Notes: generated by a model from the sequence alone, not told the origin. Counted from the first letter of the stretch, positions 1 to 9,039 are shown. The stretch: DNA of 64,000 nucleotides from 20CM-2-55-15 sp963738025 (GCA_963738025.1 CAVTWA010000004.1:310001-374000), one strand, 5' to 3'. Program-made: numbers and translations.

Positions 1-247
1 CTTTAGTCAAATCGTCGCCGGATGTGCCTAAATTCATGCATAACAACTTCGAAGACTGCAGAAAGCGCCGGAAATGGTCGTTCGGACGGAAAACGAATAG
101 TTGTTTTTCGTCCTCGTTCCAGTACGCACGCAGACCCCCGAATACCGCGGTTCCATAGTTCATCGCGTGCATCAGCACGCCGAATTTCACTTCCGAATAG
201 GGAACGACGCGACCCTTGTGAAAAACGAAATTTGGCAACGACGACAC
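1..247 (-). CDS. ilvE: Branched-chain amino acid aminotransferase, N-terminal part (runs off left edge)
   Basis: Reading the minus strand from 247 gives about 82 residues that match the N-terminal domain of class IV PLP aminotransferases: a short lead, then HAMNYGTAVFGGLRAYW, followed by FVFRPNDHFRRFLQS. In IlvE this region forms the small domain that precedes the catalytic lysine, which lies off the window. IlvE transfers the amino group between glutamate and branched-chain 2-keto acids in the cytoplasm. I chose GTG at 247 because GAGGTGA lies 8 bases upstream; another GTG at 259 overlaps that ribosome binding site. The gene follows the MFS exporter by about 23 bases on the same strand, so they may be co-transcribed. 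An aminodeoxychorismate lyase or D-amino acid transaminase is possible, but the motif spacing favours IlvE. Confidence 0.85.
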   Translation of the reverse strand, partial: MSSLPNFVFHKGRVVPYSEVKFGVLMHAMNYGTAVFGGLRAYWNEDEKQLFVFRPNDHFRRFLQSSKLLCMNLGTSGDDLTK

Positions 248-270
248 GGTTTTATTCACCTCAATGCGTA

Positions 271-1473
271 TCAGTCTAACACACGGACAGGCTCTGCCAC
301 CGGCTGGCGCTGGACCTGAAATGCAAGCAGGCTGACCAGCCCGACGAAAGTGGCTGCAAAGTAAAATGGCGTTCCATGACTAATTCGCTGAAATAACGTG
401 GTCGAAAGCACCGGCGCGATCACCCTGGAAATTCCTGCGAAAGTCTGGGCGATACCCATGGTCAGCCCCAGTTCTCCTTTCGGCGAATACCGCGACATCA
501 TGGCGGTCGTTGCCGGAAACAAAAGAGATGTTCCAATCGGCACCAGCGGAACAATGAACGCGAGCGACCACAGCGTCGGCGCGATCGGATACGCGAGGAG
601 ACCAAGCACGAGTATTGCCGCTCCGCAACGAATCGACCATGGCTCGCCGATTCTGTCGACGATCGGGCCGATCAGGGCCGAGCGCATCAAAACGGAAAAA
701 GCGCCGACATAAAGAAAGACATATCCGATCGTTTTTTCGGTGATCCCGAACTCCGCGCTGAGGTACAGAGCCAGCACGGAAGACAGGCATGAGAAGGCCA
801 GCATCGCGACCGCATAAATCAAGGTCAACCGCTGCACCGCGCCAGTCGGATTGCGCAGCACCGACCACACACCATGCCAGACCGGTTTGCGCACCGGAAC
901 ATGAGCGTTCGGCTGCTTCGATTCCGGCAGCCATTTATAAGCAAACAATGCATTTGTGAAGCATAGACAGGCTGCCAGAATTCCCGGGTATTGGTGTCCC
1001 CAATAGGTTGCGAACGAACCGACGACCGGCCCGATCATGGTCCCGACATTCGTCCCGGCCGACAGCCAACCCAAGGACCGTGCACGATCTTCCGGCGGAA
1101 CGCTGTCGCTGACATAGGCCTGGAGTACTCCAGTCGTACCACCCCCGAGGCCTTGCACGATGCGGCAGAGGAACAACAGCCACACGGAATTTGCAAACCC
1201 GAAGACAAAAAAGGCCGCCGTGGAGGCGCTGAGCCCGATGAGCAGAGCAGGCCTTCTGCCGTAATGATCGGAAACCCGGCCCCAAAGCGGCGCAGATACC
1301 AATTGCGCTATAAAGAAGGATGCGATGATCATCCCGATCGTCGTTGCCGAAGCGTGGAACTTCAATGCATAGAACGGGATGAGCGGAAACACCATCGCTC
1401 CGCCGATCATATCGACCGTGGCGACGGCAATCAGAACCAGCAAGCGCTTGAATTGATCGGATTGAGCAGGCAT
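271..1473 (-). CDS. MFS drug-type efflux transporter (DHA1, TetA-like)
   Basis: A 400-residue protein with about 12 hydrophobic segments, the usual size for DHA1 proton-coupled exporters. MFS motif A is seen as GRVSDHYGRR at residues 65-74, between helices 2 and 3. A motif-C-like glycine-rich stretch (SAGTNVGTMIGPVVGS) lies near residue 140. It should sit in the inner membrane and expel a small lipophilic compound; the substrate cannot be read from sequence, although the overall look is that of the tetracycline-resistance branch. There is no clear ribosome binding site, and a TATAAT box sits 9 bases before the ATG. It is divergent from the glycosylase gene and upstream of ilvE. Confidence 0.85.
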   Translation of the reverse strand: MPAQSDQFKRLLVLIAVATVDMIGGAMVFPLIPFYALKFHASATTIGMIIASFFIAQLVSAPLWGRVSDHYGRRPALLIGLSASTAAFFVFGFANSVWLLFLCRIVQGLGGGTTGVLQAYVSDSVPPEDRARSLGWLSAGTNVGTMIGPVVGSFATYWGHQYPGILAACLCFTNALFAYKWLPESKQPNAHVPVRKPVWHGVWSVLRNPTGAVQRLTLIYAVAMLAFSCLSSVLALYLSAEFGITEKTIGYVFLYVGAFSVLMRSALIGPIVDRIGEPWSIRCGAAILVLGLLAYPIAPTLWSLAFIVPLVPIGTSLLFPATTAMMSRYSPKGELGLTMGIAQTFAGISRVIAPVLSTTLFQRISHGTPFYFAATFVGLVSLLAFQVQRQPVAEPVRVLD

Positions 1474-1482
1474 AAAATCCTG

Positions 1483-1490
1483 ATTATACT
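1483..1490. promoter_or_regulatory. Overlapping divergent -10 boxes (TATAAT minus, TATACT plus)
   Basis: The octamer at 1483-1490 reads TATAAT on the minus strand (1488-1483, 9 bases before the MFS start) and TATACT on the plus strand (1485-1490, 22 bases before the glycosylase start). Divergent transcription would therefore compete for the same bases. No good -35 hexamer is visible in either direction. Assigned by motif and position only. Confidence 0.45.
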
Positions 1491-1512
1491 GTTCGCCTGA
1501 CTACCGATAACC

Positions 1513-2124
1513 ATGCGAAGTGAAGAAATCCAACAGGCAGTCCGGCATTTGCGCCGGCAAGACCCGATCATGAAAGCAGTTATCCGGAAAGCCGGGCCTT
1601 TCACGATGCGTACCCATCGCAATCGTTTTCGTGCTCTGGTGTACTCGATCCTGGGCCAACAGATTTCAGGTAAAGCCGCCGCAGCAATCCGGGGACGCCT
1701 TATCGAACACCTCAAGCCTGAAACAATTTCACCGGAAACCATCGGACGGCTTACTCTGGAAACCCTGCGGAGCCTCGGCGTATCCGGCCAGAAAGCCAGG
1801 TACCTGCTCGACCTGGCGGAACGCGTGCGCAATGGCGAAATTCAACTGAGCCGGATGTCCCGCATGCGTGATGAAGAAGTAATCGAAGCACTGGTTCAAG
1901 TCAAAGGCATCGGAGTGTGGACCGCCCAGATGTTTCTGATCTTCTCACTTGGACGACCCGACGTGTTCCCGCACGATGACCTGGGGGTTCGCGTCGCTAT
2001 CCGGAACCTTTATGGCCTTGCCGACCTGCCCACCAGAGAAGTCAGTCACAAGATCGCCGCTTCGTGGCGGCCTTACGCCAGCGTCGCAAGCTGGTATTGC
2101 TGGCGCAGCCTGGAATTGAAATAA
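1513..2124 (+). CDS. DNA-3-methyladenine glycosylase, AlkA-type (HhH-GPD)
   Basis: A 203-residue helix-hairpin-helix glycosylase that removes alkylated purines from DNA to start base-excision repair. The hairpin reads VQVKGIGVWTAQMFLIFSLG (residues 128-147). It is followed by FPHDDLGVR, in which the second aspartate (about residue 156) aligns with the catalytic Asp of E. coli AlkA. There are no FeS-ligating cysteines after the HhH, so it is not an EndoIII/MutY type. It lacks the N-terminal TBP-like domain of E. coli AlkA and matches the short Mag/AlkA form. It converges on the next gene with a 7-base gap. Function is confident at family level; substrate range is not. Confidence 0.9.
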   Translation: MRSEEIQQAVRHLRRQDPIMKAVIRKAGPFTMRTHRNRFRALVYSILGQQISGKAAAAIRGRLIEHLKPETISPETIGRLTLETLRSLGVSGQKARYLLDLAERVRNGEIQLSRMSRMRDEEVIEALVQVKGIGVWTAQMFLIFSLGRPDVFPHDDLGVRVAIRNLYGLADLPTREVSHKIAASWRPYASVASWYCWRSLELK

Positions 2125-2131
2125 GATCGGG

Positions 2132-2956
2132 TCATTTGCCGGTTCTGCCCGGCAGATGCGAGGTATCTTTCTCGTTCTCGGCACAGATGTGCTCAAAAAC
2201 ATCAGTGTCCGGGAGAAGCCCCTCGACGAAATTGATCGTGACGGGTTTCGTAAACACTTTCGGATCCGTAATCGTAACGGTGACTTCCATATGCCCGTAA
2301 TCGCGCCGATGAAATCGCTCTTGAACGCGCATGTCCTCGCTATGGCCGTGTCCCCGGGCATCGAGCCATGTCAGATCATTAAAGCCCAGCGTGTCGATCA
2401 CGAGCGTGTCGCCTTCCCATTTTCCGATCGAGTATCCCAGCCAGGCGGGAGCCGAATCGGGCGGCAGTTTGCGGCCGTCGGTGAAGATCTGGCGAAAGAT
2501 CGTCTCCACTTCGTACAGGATGACCACTTCCCGCGGCGTCTGGATGATCTTGAACGGCTCCGGTAAAAGATCGGCGTGGGGCACACCGTCCGGCAGACAT
2601 CTTAAGTTGGGGCCAACGACGCCGGGCTGGGTGTTTCGCCGCAAAATTTCCTGGCCTTCCGCGGTCAGGGGCTCCTCACCACGTGGGAAATCGGACAGGA
2701 CATCGCGAAAATATTTCGAGTTCGGCGACTCGCCCAATCCGAACAAACCACCCGCGGCGCGGGGCTCAGCCTCGACTTGCCAGATGCCGGAGAGATCCGG
2801 CTTTCCATTAATACGGGGAGCTGGCCCCGTCATAATCACCTTGCCATCGCGCGTGCGGGGAGCTCCCGGAGTGGGCTCACTCGGCCACTGAGCTTGCGCG
2901 CAAAGGCAACCTGCCAACAAAACCAGTCCAAACGAGATAAGGTGACGCATGGCCAC
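2132..2956 (-). CDS. Secreted/lipid-anchored protein of unknown function
   Basis: About 274 residues. It begins with a signal peptide ending LLAGC, a plausible lipobox, so it may be an outer-membrane lipoprotein. The body contains GKPDLSGIWQ, GKWEGDTLVIDTLGFNDLTW, and a C-terminal part built around TDPKVFTKPVTI and ending near ENEKD. The GDTLVI-type motif also occurs in the second half of the gene at 18958, so the two share a domain that I recall as common and abundant in Acidobacteria, with no assigned function. The start could be ATG 2956 or ATG 2950; the second gives a tighter signal peptide. No operon partner. Confidence 0.75.
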   Translation of the reverse strand: MAMRHLISFGLVLLAGCLCAQAQWPSEPTPGAPRTRDGKVIMTGPAPRINGKPDLSGIWQVEAEPRAAGGLFGLGESPNSKYFRDVLSDFPRGEEPLTAEGQEILRRNTQPGVVGPNLRCLPDGVPHADLLPEPFKIIQTPREVVILYEVETIFRQIFTDGRKLPPDSAPAWLGYSIGKWEGDTLVIDTLGFNDLTWLDARGHGHSEDMRVQERFHRRDYGHMEVTVTITDPKVFTKPVTINFVEGLLPDTDVFEHICAENEKDTSHLPGRTGK

Positions 2957-3161
2957 CTACATTAATCCACCAGCGCGCCGCTGCCAATACCCTTCACACT
3001 TTCTTTGCTGTCAGACAGAGCGGCAGGGATCCGGTTTGTCGTGAATACCCCGGCAGCGCGGCAGGCATTTTAGTTCGATTACGAACAATGAATTCGCAAT
3101 CGCGTTCGGCTCTATTGCCCGTCGGCCGTGCGTTTCAGCGGACTTCGGACTTTACTGGTGA

Positions 3162-3179
3162 TTGTATTTTAGAGTACAA
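3162..3179. promoter_or_regulatory. Possible operator or promoter element upstream of the repeat protein
   Basis: TTGTA at 3162-3166 and TACAA at 3175-3179 form an inverted repeat with 8 bases between the arms. The gene's ribosome binding site lies about 45 bases downstream. In the same leader the 11-mer TCAGCGGACTT occurs twice in direct orientation (3135-3145 and 3205-3215). Both are short enough to arise by chance. Confidence 0.2.
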
Positions 3180-3234
3180 ACACGAGCATCAATGATGCTG
3201 GGCGTCAGCGGACTTGAGAATTAGGAGAATTCGA

Positions 3235-6228
3235 GTGATCAAACGATTGTTATTGCCGATTACGTTTCTTGGCCTTTTGTTCACGCTGGTGAGTCCGGCG
3301 AGTGCGCAGATTACGTGTGCCATCTCTTCGAGCGGAAGCGCGATTGGAGCGGTGCCTGCACTGCCCGGCGTCACCATTAACGCGTCCGATATCGGTCTGA
3401 CGGAAGTCGGAGCTTCCGGAACCAATGGAATCGCAGACCTGCCCGGTGGGGGCAGGGTGCGCATCACCTGTACGAATGCGAATCCGTCCGGCGGCGCTTC
3501 GTCGCCGATTAACCCCGGCGTGTCGGTCTTGACCGTCAGCTTCGGAGCGCCGATCACAAACAGCCAAACGCATCCGAGTACGGCAGCAGGTATCCGGCTC
3601 ATCAACGGCACGGGTGACTTTGTTACCCCGGGGCCGTCAAGTCCGACAACGCCGAACCCGGGCAACGTCGGTATCGCCTCGATCGACAATGCAGGTGGCA
3701 AAGTCATAATCGGATTGGGAACTGCAGGCGCGACAGCGGGTGGCGCAGGTACAGCGCCGGTGGTTCCGGCGACAGGCATCACGTTTTCGGCAGGAGCAAC
3801 GAGTTCGTTCGAATTGGCCGGCTGGCTGCTTGCAACGAGCGGGAAAACGGGGCCAATCAGCGCAACTTTGACAGCGAGCAGCAGCGTCCAGGTGGCGACG
3901 GGTGGCGGAACGTGCCCCGCGTCCGGCGGCGTCTGCACTCAAGTCATCACGAACGTTAAACCGAGTTTGCAGGATCCCACGCTTCCGGGAGGAGCTTTGC
4001 CGGCGCTGGTGACTGCACTTCCGAATCTGGGCACGACTCCGATCAGCAGTGGCCCCGCAGTCGTCAATTCGAGCGGAGTAGCGCTCAAATCGAACTTTAC
4101 GATTCGCGTCCAGGAAAACTATCCGGACTTCTTCAAGTCGGCCGCGCAATTCGACACGGGAGCGGTATTTCCGAACTCTGCAGCATCGACCGTTCAGGTC
4201 AATGTCGCCTTCAGCAACGTACCGGCTGGACTTCAAATCGCGGGGTGCTCGGCCGTTCTAACCGACATAACCGGCGCAGCACCGGCAGTTCCTGGAGGCG
4301 CATCGCTCTCGACAAACTCCATCACGCCCGCCTCGACCATTCTGACGGTTGTTTTCACATCACCCGTGGACCAGGCCAATATCGATGTGCTTTGGATAAC
4401 GTGTACGAAAGTCGGATTAGGCAGTGCGACTTTGCCTCTGCCATCCACACCGGTCACCGCACAAGTTTTTGCCGGCCCAACAGGTACTGCTTTGTCGGCG
4501 ACAGGCGCTGCGCAGACTGGCTTGACTACGGGCCTGATTCCACGCTTTGCGCCACCTGCGGCGGCCACGAATCCATTGATCATCTCGTTTGGATCAGCGA
4601 TCACCGTGTCGCCATCCACACCGCCGGCAACGATCGCAGCAATTGCGGGAACTTCACAGACAGTCGAGGTCGGTTCTGCTCTCAATTCCCTTCGAGTCAC
4701 TGTAAAGGACCGCTTCGATAATCTTGTATCCGGTGCAACCGTCAGCTTCACATCCGATGCAACAACGAATGCCGGCGTGATCTTTCCCCGAGGCAATACC
4801 GTGGTCACCGACGATTCCGGCCAGGCCGCAATCGACGCTCGAGCAAACTTCAATATCGGCAATTACAACGTCACTGCCAGCTCGGGGACAGCATCAGTTG
4901 CTACTTTCAATTTGACGAATACTCAACGCCGGACCGTTGCCGTACCGGCGCTGGGGTCCGGAAACGCAAGCCAATTGGGCGTTGCCTGGACCAACACGTC
5001 GAACCGCTCGATAACGTTGCGCGCGACAGCGCGCAGTTATGATGGACAGTTGATCGCCGGAAACGGCATCCAGAACCCTGCGGACCTGACAATTCCAGCG
5101 GGCGGCCAGATCGCGCGCCTTGGGGTGGAAATCTTCGGTGCAGGCGTAGCCGGTCGCGCCGGGTGGATGGAGCTGACGGCAAGTGACGCCGGCGTGGATG
5201 GCTTCTTCCAGCTTTTTGACGGTGCGTTATCCAACTCTGATGGTGCTCCGTTTCCCGTTGCTCCGGCCGCGCGCCTTGTCTTCCCTCACGTCGATAAGGA
5301 CACCATCCTTCATGTCGTGAACACAGGCGACAATTCGATTTCCTCGACAGCTGTTCTCCTCTATGACAACAATGGAGCGCTGTCTAATCGCGCAGCTTTA
5401 TCCCTTGGTGCGAAAGCAGGGTGGAGCGGACATATCGCTGATCTGCTTCCATCTTCACAATCCTTCGACGGTTATGTGGTTGTCGACACTCTGAGCGGCG
5501 CTTTTGCGACGCCCTCGGAGACGCTCGTCGGCATGCAAAGCCACCAGGGCGGTGACGCGGCAATTGTCCTTGCTCAGCGGGATTCCGAAACCGTGCAAAC
5601 TGGTTATGCCGTCCATGTCGTCACGGGCGGCGGGTACACAAGCCGTCTGACGCTGGTGAATGCCGCTTCCATTCAACAACAACTGCAGCTGACCCTGAAC
5701 GGAACGACTGTCCAACGGACGATTCCCGCATTTGGCCGCCTGGACGAGTCGCTCGCGGACATGTTCAATCTCTCGAGCGCGAACATATCCACGGGATATC
5801 TCAAGGTGGAAGCGCCGTCCAATGCGCCTGGCGTCAGCGGATTTGTTGAAATCGCTGTGGCCGGCGGGCTGATGCGGACAACCACTCCGGTCGCCGGTGA
5901 AGCTCAGACCCGGCTAGTGTTCTCCGACATCGCCCAGGGCGGCGGCTACTTCACCGGTCTCGCGCTTCTGAACGCGGGAGCCACAGCATCGGTGACGATT
6001 GAAGTCGACTCGGCGGACGGGACGACGCTGGCTTCAAAGACCGTGACGCTCGGGACCAACCAGCGGCTGGTGGGTCTGATCAACGAACTGTTCCCGACTC
6101 TACAAAATCAAATGGGTGGTTTCGTCCGGGTCACCTCTACGACGCCGATTTATGGTTTGCAGATCATTGGGATCACGGATCAGCGCTTGGGTAGCTTCCT
6201 GACCAACATCCCGGGAGAAGCGTTCTAG
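3235..6228 (+). CDS. Large secreted repeat protein with a Big-1-like domain
   Basis: A 997-residue exported protein. The frame is open from TTG 3214, but AGGAGA at 3223-3228 sits correctly for GTG 3235, which gives a clean signal peptide (IKRLLLPITFLGLLFTLVSP, cut after ASAQ). Residues of about 25-440 are Ala/Thr/Gly/Pro-rich and beta-like, without a recognised domain. A bacterial Ig-like (Big-1-type) module follows, with VKDRFDNLVSGATVSFTSDA. The last 430 or so residues contain about four degenerate repeats of 100-110 residues, each with a LxLxNxxxxxxxxxxxL strand pair, a central GxLxxxLxxLF element and a GxVxVxSxxPIxGxxxI-like end. There is no anchor or transmembrane segment, so it is probably released or surface-associated. 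Codon use matches the neighbours. Confidence 0.75.
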   Translation: MIKRLLLPITFLGLLFTLVSPASAQITCAISSSGSAIGAVPALPGVTINASDIGLTEVGASGTNGIADLPGGGRVRITCTNANPSGGASSPINPGVSVLTVSFGAPITNSQTHPSTAAGIRLINGTGDFVTPGPSSPTTPNPGNVGIASIDNAGGKVIIGLGTAGATAGGAGTAPVVPATGITFSAGATSSFELAGWLLATSGKTGPISATLTASSSVQVATGGGTCPASGGVCTQVITNVKPSLQDPTLPGGALPALVTALPNLGTTPISSGPAVVNSSGVALKSNFTIRVQENYPDFFKSAAQFDTGAVFPNSAASTVQVNVAFSNVPAGLQIAGCSAVLTDITGAAPAVPGGASLSTNSITPASTILTVVFTSPVDQANIDVLWITCTKVGLGSATLPLPSTPVTAQVFAGPTGTALSATGAAQTGLTTGLIPRFAPPAAATNPLIISFGSAITVSPSTPPATIAAIAGTSQTVEVGSALNSLRVTVKDRFDNLVSGATVSFTSDATTNAGVIFPRGNTVVTDDSGQAAIDARANFNIGNYNVTASSGTASVATFNLTNTQRRTVAVPALGSGNASQLGVAWTNTSNRSITLRATARSYDGQLIAGNGIQNPADLTIPAGGQIARLGVEIFGAGVAGRAGWMELTASDAGVDGFFQLFDGALSNSDGAPFPVAPAARLVFPHVDKDTILHVVNTGDNSISSTAVLLYDNNGALSNRAALSLGAKAGWSGHIADLLPSSQSFDGYVVVDTLSGAFATPSETLVGMQSHQGGDAAIVLAQRDSETVQTGYAVHVVTGGGYTSRLTLVNAASIQQQLQLTLNGTTVQRTIPAFGRLDESLADMFNLSSANISTGYLKVEAPSNAPGVSGFVEIAVAGGLMRTTTPVAGEAQTRLVFSDIAQGGGYFTGLALLNAGATASVTIEVDSADGTTLASKTVTLGTNQRLVGLINELFPTLQNQMGGFVRVTSTTPIYGLQIIGITDQRLGSFLTNIPGEAF

Positions 6229-6251
6229 GCAAAACCACGAGGTGGGATTCG

Positions 6252-6309
6252 GATAAGCCACGGATTGAACGGATTGAATCCGTTTAATCCGTTCAATCCG
6301 TGGCTTATC
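6252..6309. repeat. Dispersed palindrome family A, copy 1
   Basis: Perfect 24-base inverted arms (6252-6275 and 6286-6309) with a 10-base loop. The core GATAAGCCACGGATT recurs at about 28.9 and 39.1 kb and in weaker form elsewhere. It fills the gap between two convergent genes and ends two bases before the stop codon of the left-reading one. No U-run follows on either strand, so it is not a textbook intrinsic terminator, although it could end transcription both ways. Confidence 0.85.
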
Positions 6310-6310
6310 A

Positions 6311-7396
6311 CTAGGGCCGGCGAACACAGAACTGCGGTGAAAGATGCTTATGCATCTTGGTTTCACGGACAGGTGTCTTCGTCATCACCGCCACCATGTG
6401 TGTGGGTTTGACCCGGCCCCTGTCGATTTCCGTCATGTCAATGGCCTGAACGCGGTCGATAAAAAGCCGGTCGCTTTCCTGAGCAGGATCAAAATTATGA
6501 CCAAAACATCGATCGACAAAGATGTCGATAACATTCCCGAAGCCGATGAACAACTCGAAATTGAATCTTGTCAGAAGCAACGGCAAGATGTCCTGTGCCC
6601 TGATTCCTTCGAATCCCTCGATTGAACAATCCCAATTCTCGTAGGTCTTTTCAAAACGTTGCAGGAGGTGATTGTATTTGTATTTATCCGGCAATTCCTT
6701 CCACAGTTCATCGACGAACTTCAAAGCCTCTGGCCATCGCTGATGCCCGTTGCGGCCAATCATGTCGTCGGCCATGAAGTATCCTCCGGGTCTCAGTGCG
6801 TTGCGAATCTTGTCGAACAGAAGTTCGAGTTCCACGAAGTGATGCAGGGACTGAATCGCGAGAACGGCGTCATAAGATCGTAAGGGCTTCCACGTGTTGA
6901 CGTCGAAAGCACTAAAGCTAAATTGATCGATCAGTCCTTTAGTCTCCGCGGCATTTCGCCCACGTCCCAGCACTTCGGCGTTCACATCGAGGCATTCGAA
7001 TTCCCAGTTATCGACTCCGTTTTCGCGCAGCCACTCTGCAATATTGACTTCAGTCGCACAATCGCCCGCCCCCACACTCAGAATAAGAACCCGGCCTGCA
7101 GGGTTACCGGCACACATCCGCTGAAGGTAAAGCCGGAAGCACTCGAGAGCGCTGCGAAATCCGAAAGGAATCATGAGCGGCGCCACGTACTTCTCGGACC
7201 AGTAGCTGGCGATCGCCGGCAAGTCATGGACGTTCTGGATCCTGCTATAGTTCGCAAGTTCTCGCTGCATCCGAGCGGCATACCGGGAAGAGGGAGAAAG
7301 AAATTGCAAACACTTTCGCAGCGGAGCCCGCAAACGACGCGGAACGAAACGTTTCAGCGCCACGGATAATGCTGCGCACGTCCGAGCGTCAGACAC
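6311..7396 (-). CDS. Class I SAM-dependent methyltransferase
   Basis: A 361-residue protein with a Rossmann methyltransferase core. Motif I is VLILSVGAGDCATEVNIAEW (about residues 103-122), with an acidic loop at LDVNAEVL. The motif IV region is YDAVLAIQSLHHFVELE, then LRPGGYFMADDMIG. The substrate is unknown. The open frame extends upstream to 8023, but that part is the leucyl-transferase gene read in the wrong frame. I chose GTG 7396, which overlaps the upstream stop codon and has AGGAG about 10 bases before it, so the two genes are translationally coupled. The N-terminal 60 residues are basic and have no recognised fold. A small-molecule or O-methyltransferase role is a guess. Confidence 0.75.
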   Translation of the reverse strand: MSDARTCAALSVALKRFVPRRLRAPLRKCLQFLSPSSRYAARMQRELANYSRIQNVHDLPAIASYWSEKYVAPLMIPFGFRSALECFRLYLQRMCAGNPAGRVLILSVGAGDCATEVNIAEWLRENGVDNWEFECLDVNAEVLGRGRNAAETKGLIDQFSFSAFDVNTWKPLRSYDAVLAIQSLHHFVELELLFDKIRNALRPGGYFMADDMIGRNGHQRWPEALKFVDELWKELPDKYKYNHLLQRFEKTYENWDCSIEGFEGIRAQDILPLLLTRFNFELFIGFGNVIDIFVDRCFGHNFDPAQESDRLFIDRVQAIDMTEIDRGRVKPTHMVAVMTKTPVRETKMHKHLSPQFCVRRP

Positions 7397-8114
7397 TTCC
7401 CGGATTCTCCTGCAGGATCCAGTGGCCATCGAGGAACATCTCCAGCGGACGGTAGTTCGCTTTGTACGACATCTTCTGGCACTGTTTGATCCAGTAACCC
7501 AGGTAGAGCCTGGGCAAGGAACGAGCCCTGGCTTCTTCAATCTGCCACAGGACCGAATAAACGCCGAGCGACCGGCGTTCTTCTTCCGGTTCGAAGAAGG
7601 TATACACCGCCGAAAGGCCATCGGGAAGGATATCGGTAACAGCAATGGCCAGCAGCTTTTGCCCCTGCCGGAATTCATAGAAGACGGTGTTGATGCGCTC
7701 GGCCGCAAGAAAGTTAATGTACTTCTCGGGATCAGGATCGTCCAGTCCGCCGCCCGTGTGCCGGGCAGCTTGATATCGCTGGTACAGATCGAAGTGTTCT
7801 TGATCGTAAACCGCCGGCCGTGCAGTAACGGAGAGGTCCCGATTGGATTTCCAGGCCCGTCTTTGTCCGCGAGCGGGATGGAAGCGATCCACCGGGACGC
7901 GCACCGGGACGCAGGCGTTGCACTGGCTGCAGTGCGGACGATAGATAAAATCGCCACTGCGGCGGAATCCGAGCCGCACGAAACTCGCATATTGACGGCT
8001 GTCGAGCAGATGATGCGGGTCAAGGAACAGTTCCGCCGCGGTCCGCTCCGGCAGATAGCTGCATGGATGCGGCATCGAAAGAAATATTTGCGGTGGTTTC
8101 AGATCACCAGTCAT
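7389..8114 (-). CDS. bpt: Aspartate/glutamate leucyl-transferase (bacterial N-end rule)
   Basis: A 241-residue member of the ATE family. PHPCSYLPERTA opens the protein as in Vibrio Bpt. It is followed by the cysteine-rich stretch YRPHCSQCNACVPVRVPV (about residues 59-76) and the C-terminal YLGYWIKQCQKMSYKANYRP signature. Enzymes of this class move leucine from Leu-tRNA to N-terminal Asp or Glu, marking proteins for ClpS/ClpAP. An upstream ATG at 8165 adds 17 unconserved residues; the ATG at 8114 matches the family's N-terminus. It overlaps the downstream methyltransferase start by 8 bases. No clpS is visible nearby. Confidence 0.9.
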   Translation of the reverse strand: MTGDLKPPQIFLSMPHPCSYLPERTAAELFLDPHHLLDSRQYASFVRLGFRRSGDFIYRPHCSQCNACVPVRVPVDRFHPARGQRRAWKSNRDLSVTARPAVYDQEHFDLYQRYQAARHTGGGLDDPDPEKYINFLAAERINTVFYEFRQGQKLLAIAVTDILPDGLSAVYTFFEPEEERRSLGVYSVLWQIEEARARSLPRLYLGYWIKQCQKMSYKANYRPLEMFLDGHWILQENPGSV

Positions 8115-8207
8115 GTTTCGCCGCCGGACAGGTTCAATATCTAACTCTTCGTGGCTTTGCGCCATCGTGTTCGAAGCAGATTATCTTCCAACAGGATTGC
8201 GTTCACC

Positions 8208-8213
8208 TATAAT
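8208..8213 (+). promoter_or_regulatory. -10 box placed for a leaderless transcript
   Basis: A perfect TATAAT lies 7 bases before ATG 8221, and there is no Shine-Dalgarno in between. Transcription would start at or within a base of the start codon. No convincing -35 is seen. Confidence 0.55.
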
Positions 8214-8220
8214 TCCCGCG

Positions 8221-9039
8221 ATGCTGGAGCGAATCTTCGTTGCGCTTTCCAATTTACCAGGACTGAAGAAGAAGCTCTGGCGCGCCTTGTATGGCTCCCT
8301 CGCCCGTTGGTACAACGCCTCAGACTGGTCATTCATGAACTACGGTTACATATCGGAATCGGATCCGCTTGTGCTGGCGCCGCAGGACGAGCCGAATCGA
8401 AGCTGGATTCAACTCTACTATCATGTCGCCGGAGCGGTGGACTTGAAAGGTCTCGAAGTCGTCGAGGTTGGAAGCGGGCGCGGTGGCGGCGCCTCATTTA
8501 TCAAGCGTTATCTGCATCCACAACGGGTCGTCGGCATGGATTTATCAAAGAGCGCTGTGGACCTTTGTCGAAGACTGCATCCTGTCGATGGCCTGGAGTT
8601 TCGCGTTGGCGACGCGGAACACCTGCCGCTCGATGACTGCTCGGCGGACGTGGTGGTTAACATAGAGTCATCTCACTGTTATCCGTCACTCGAAAGATTT
8701 CTTTCAGAGGTTCGGCGGGTGCTGCGGCATGGAGGGCATTTCTTATATGCAGACTTTCGGGACGAACTGAATGTCGAGGTGTGGCGCAACAGTTTGAGAG
8801 GTTCTGGATTGACCGTACTTGTTGAGGCCGACATCACGCGAAACGTCCTCGCCGCCCTCGAAATCGACAATGATTCGAAGCTCGTATTCATCAAGGGCAT
8901 TGTTCCGAAATTTCTTCAACCGTCTTTCCTTACCTTCGCCGGCATGCGAGGAACGGTTTTGTTCGAAGGCTTTCAAAGCGGCAAATTGCGCTACAAGAGT
9001 TTTGTTCTGCGAAAAACCGCAGGGATTGAGTTGACGTAG
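8221..9039 (+). CDS. Class I SAM-dependent methyltransferase (fatty-acid/phthiotriol O-methyltransferase-like)
   Basis: A 272-residue protein. Motif I EVVEVGSGRGGGASFIKRYL begins at about residue 79, the acidic loop is VVGMDLSKSAVDLC, motif II is GDAEHLPLDDCSADVVVNIE, and a HCYPSLERFLSEVRRVLRHG segment follows. This arrangement resembles the phthiotriol dimycocerosate and fatty-acid O-methyltransferases, so a lipid or polyketide substrate is plausible but not shown. The frame is open from 8113, but the added residues are unconserved; ATG 8221 has a TATAAT 7 bases upstream. It is divergent from bpt. Confidence 0.75.
   Translation: MLERIFVALSNLPGLKKKLWRALYGSLARWYNASDWSFMNYGYISESDPLVLAPQDEPNRSWIQLYYHVAGAVDLKGLEVVEVGSGRGGGASFIKRYLHPQRVVGMDLSKSAVDLCRRLHPVDGLEFRVGDAEHLPLDDCSADVVVNIESSHCYPSLERFLSEVRRVLRHGGHFLYADFRDELNVEVWRNSLRGSGLTVLVEADITRNVLAALEIDNDSKLVFIKGIVPKFLQPSFLTFAGMRGTVLFEGFQSGKLRYKSFVLRKTAGIELT

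Noticed and set aside
22..319. Plus-strand open frames of 85 and 72 codons at the left edge
   Set aside because: The minus strand of the same bases encodes a clear IlvE N-terminus.
7397..8023. N-terminal 209 codons joined in frame to the methyltransferase at 6311
   Set aside because: This stretch is bpt in another frame; the conserved methyltransferase starts after GTG 7396.
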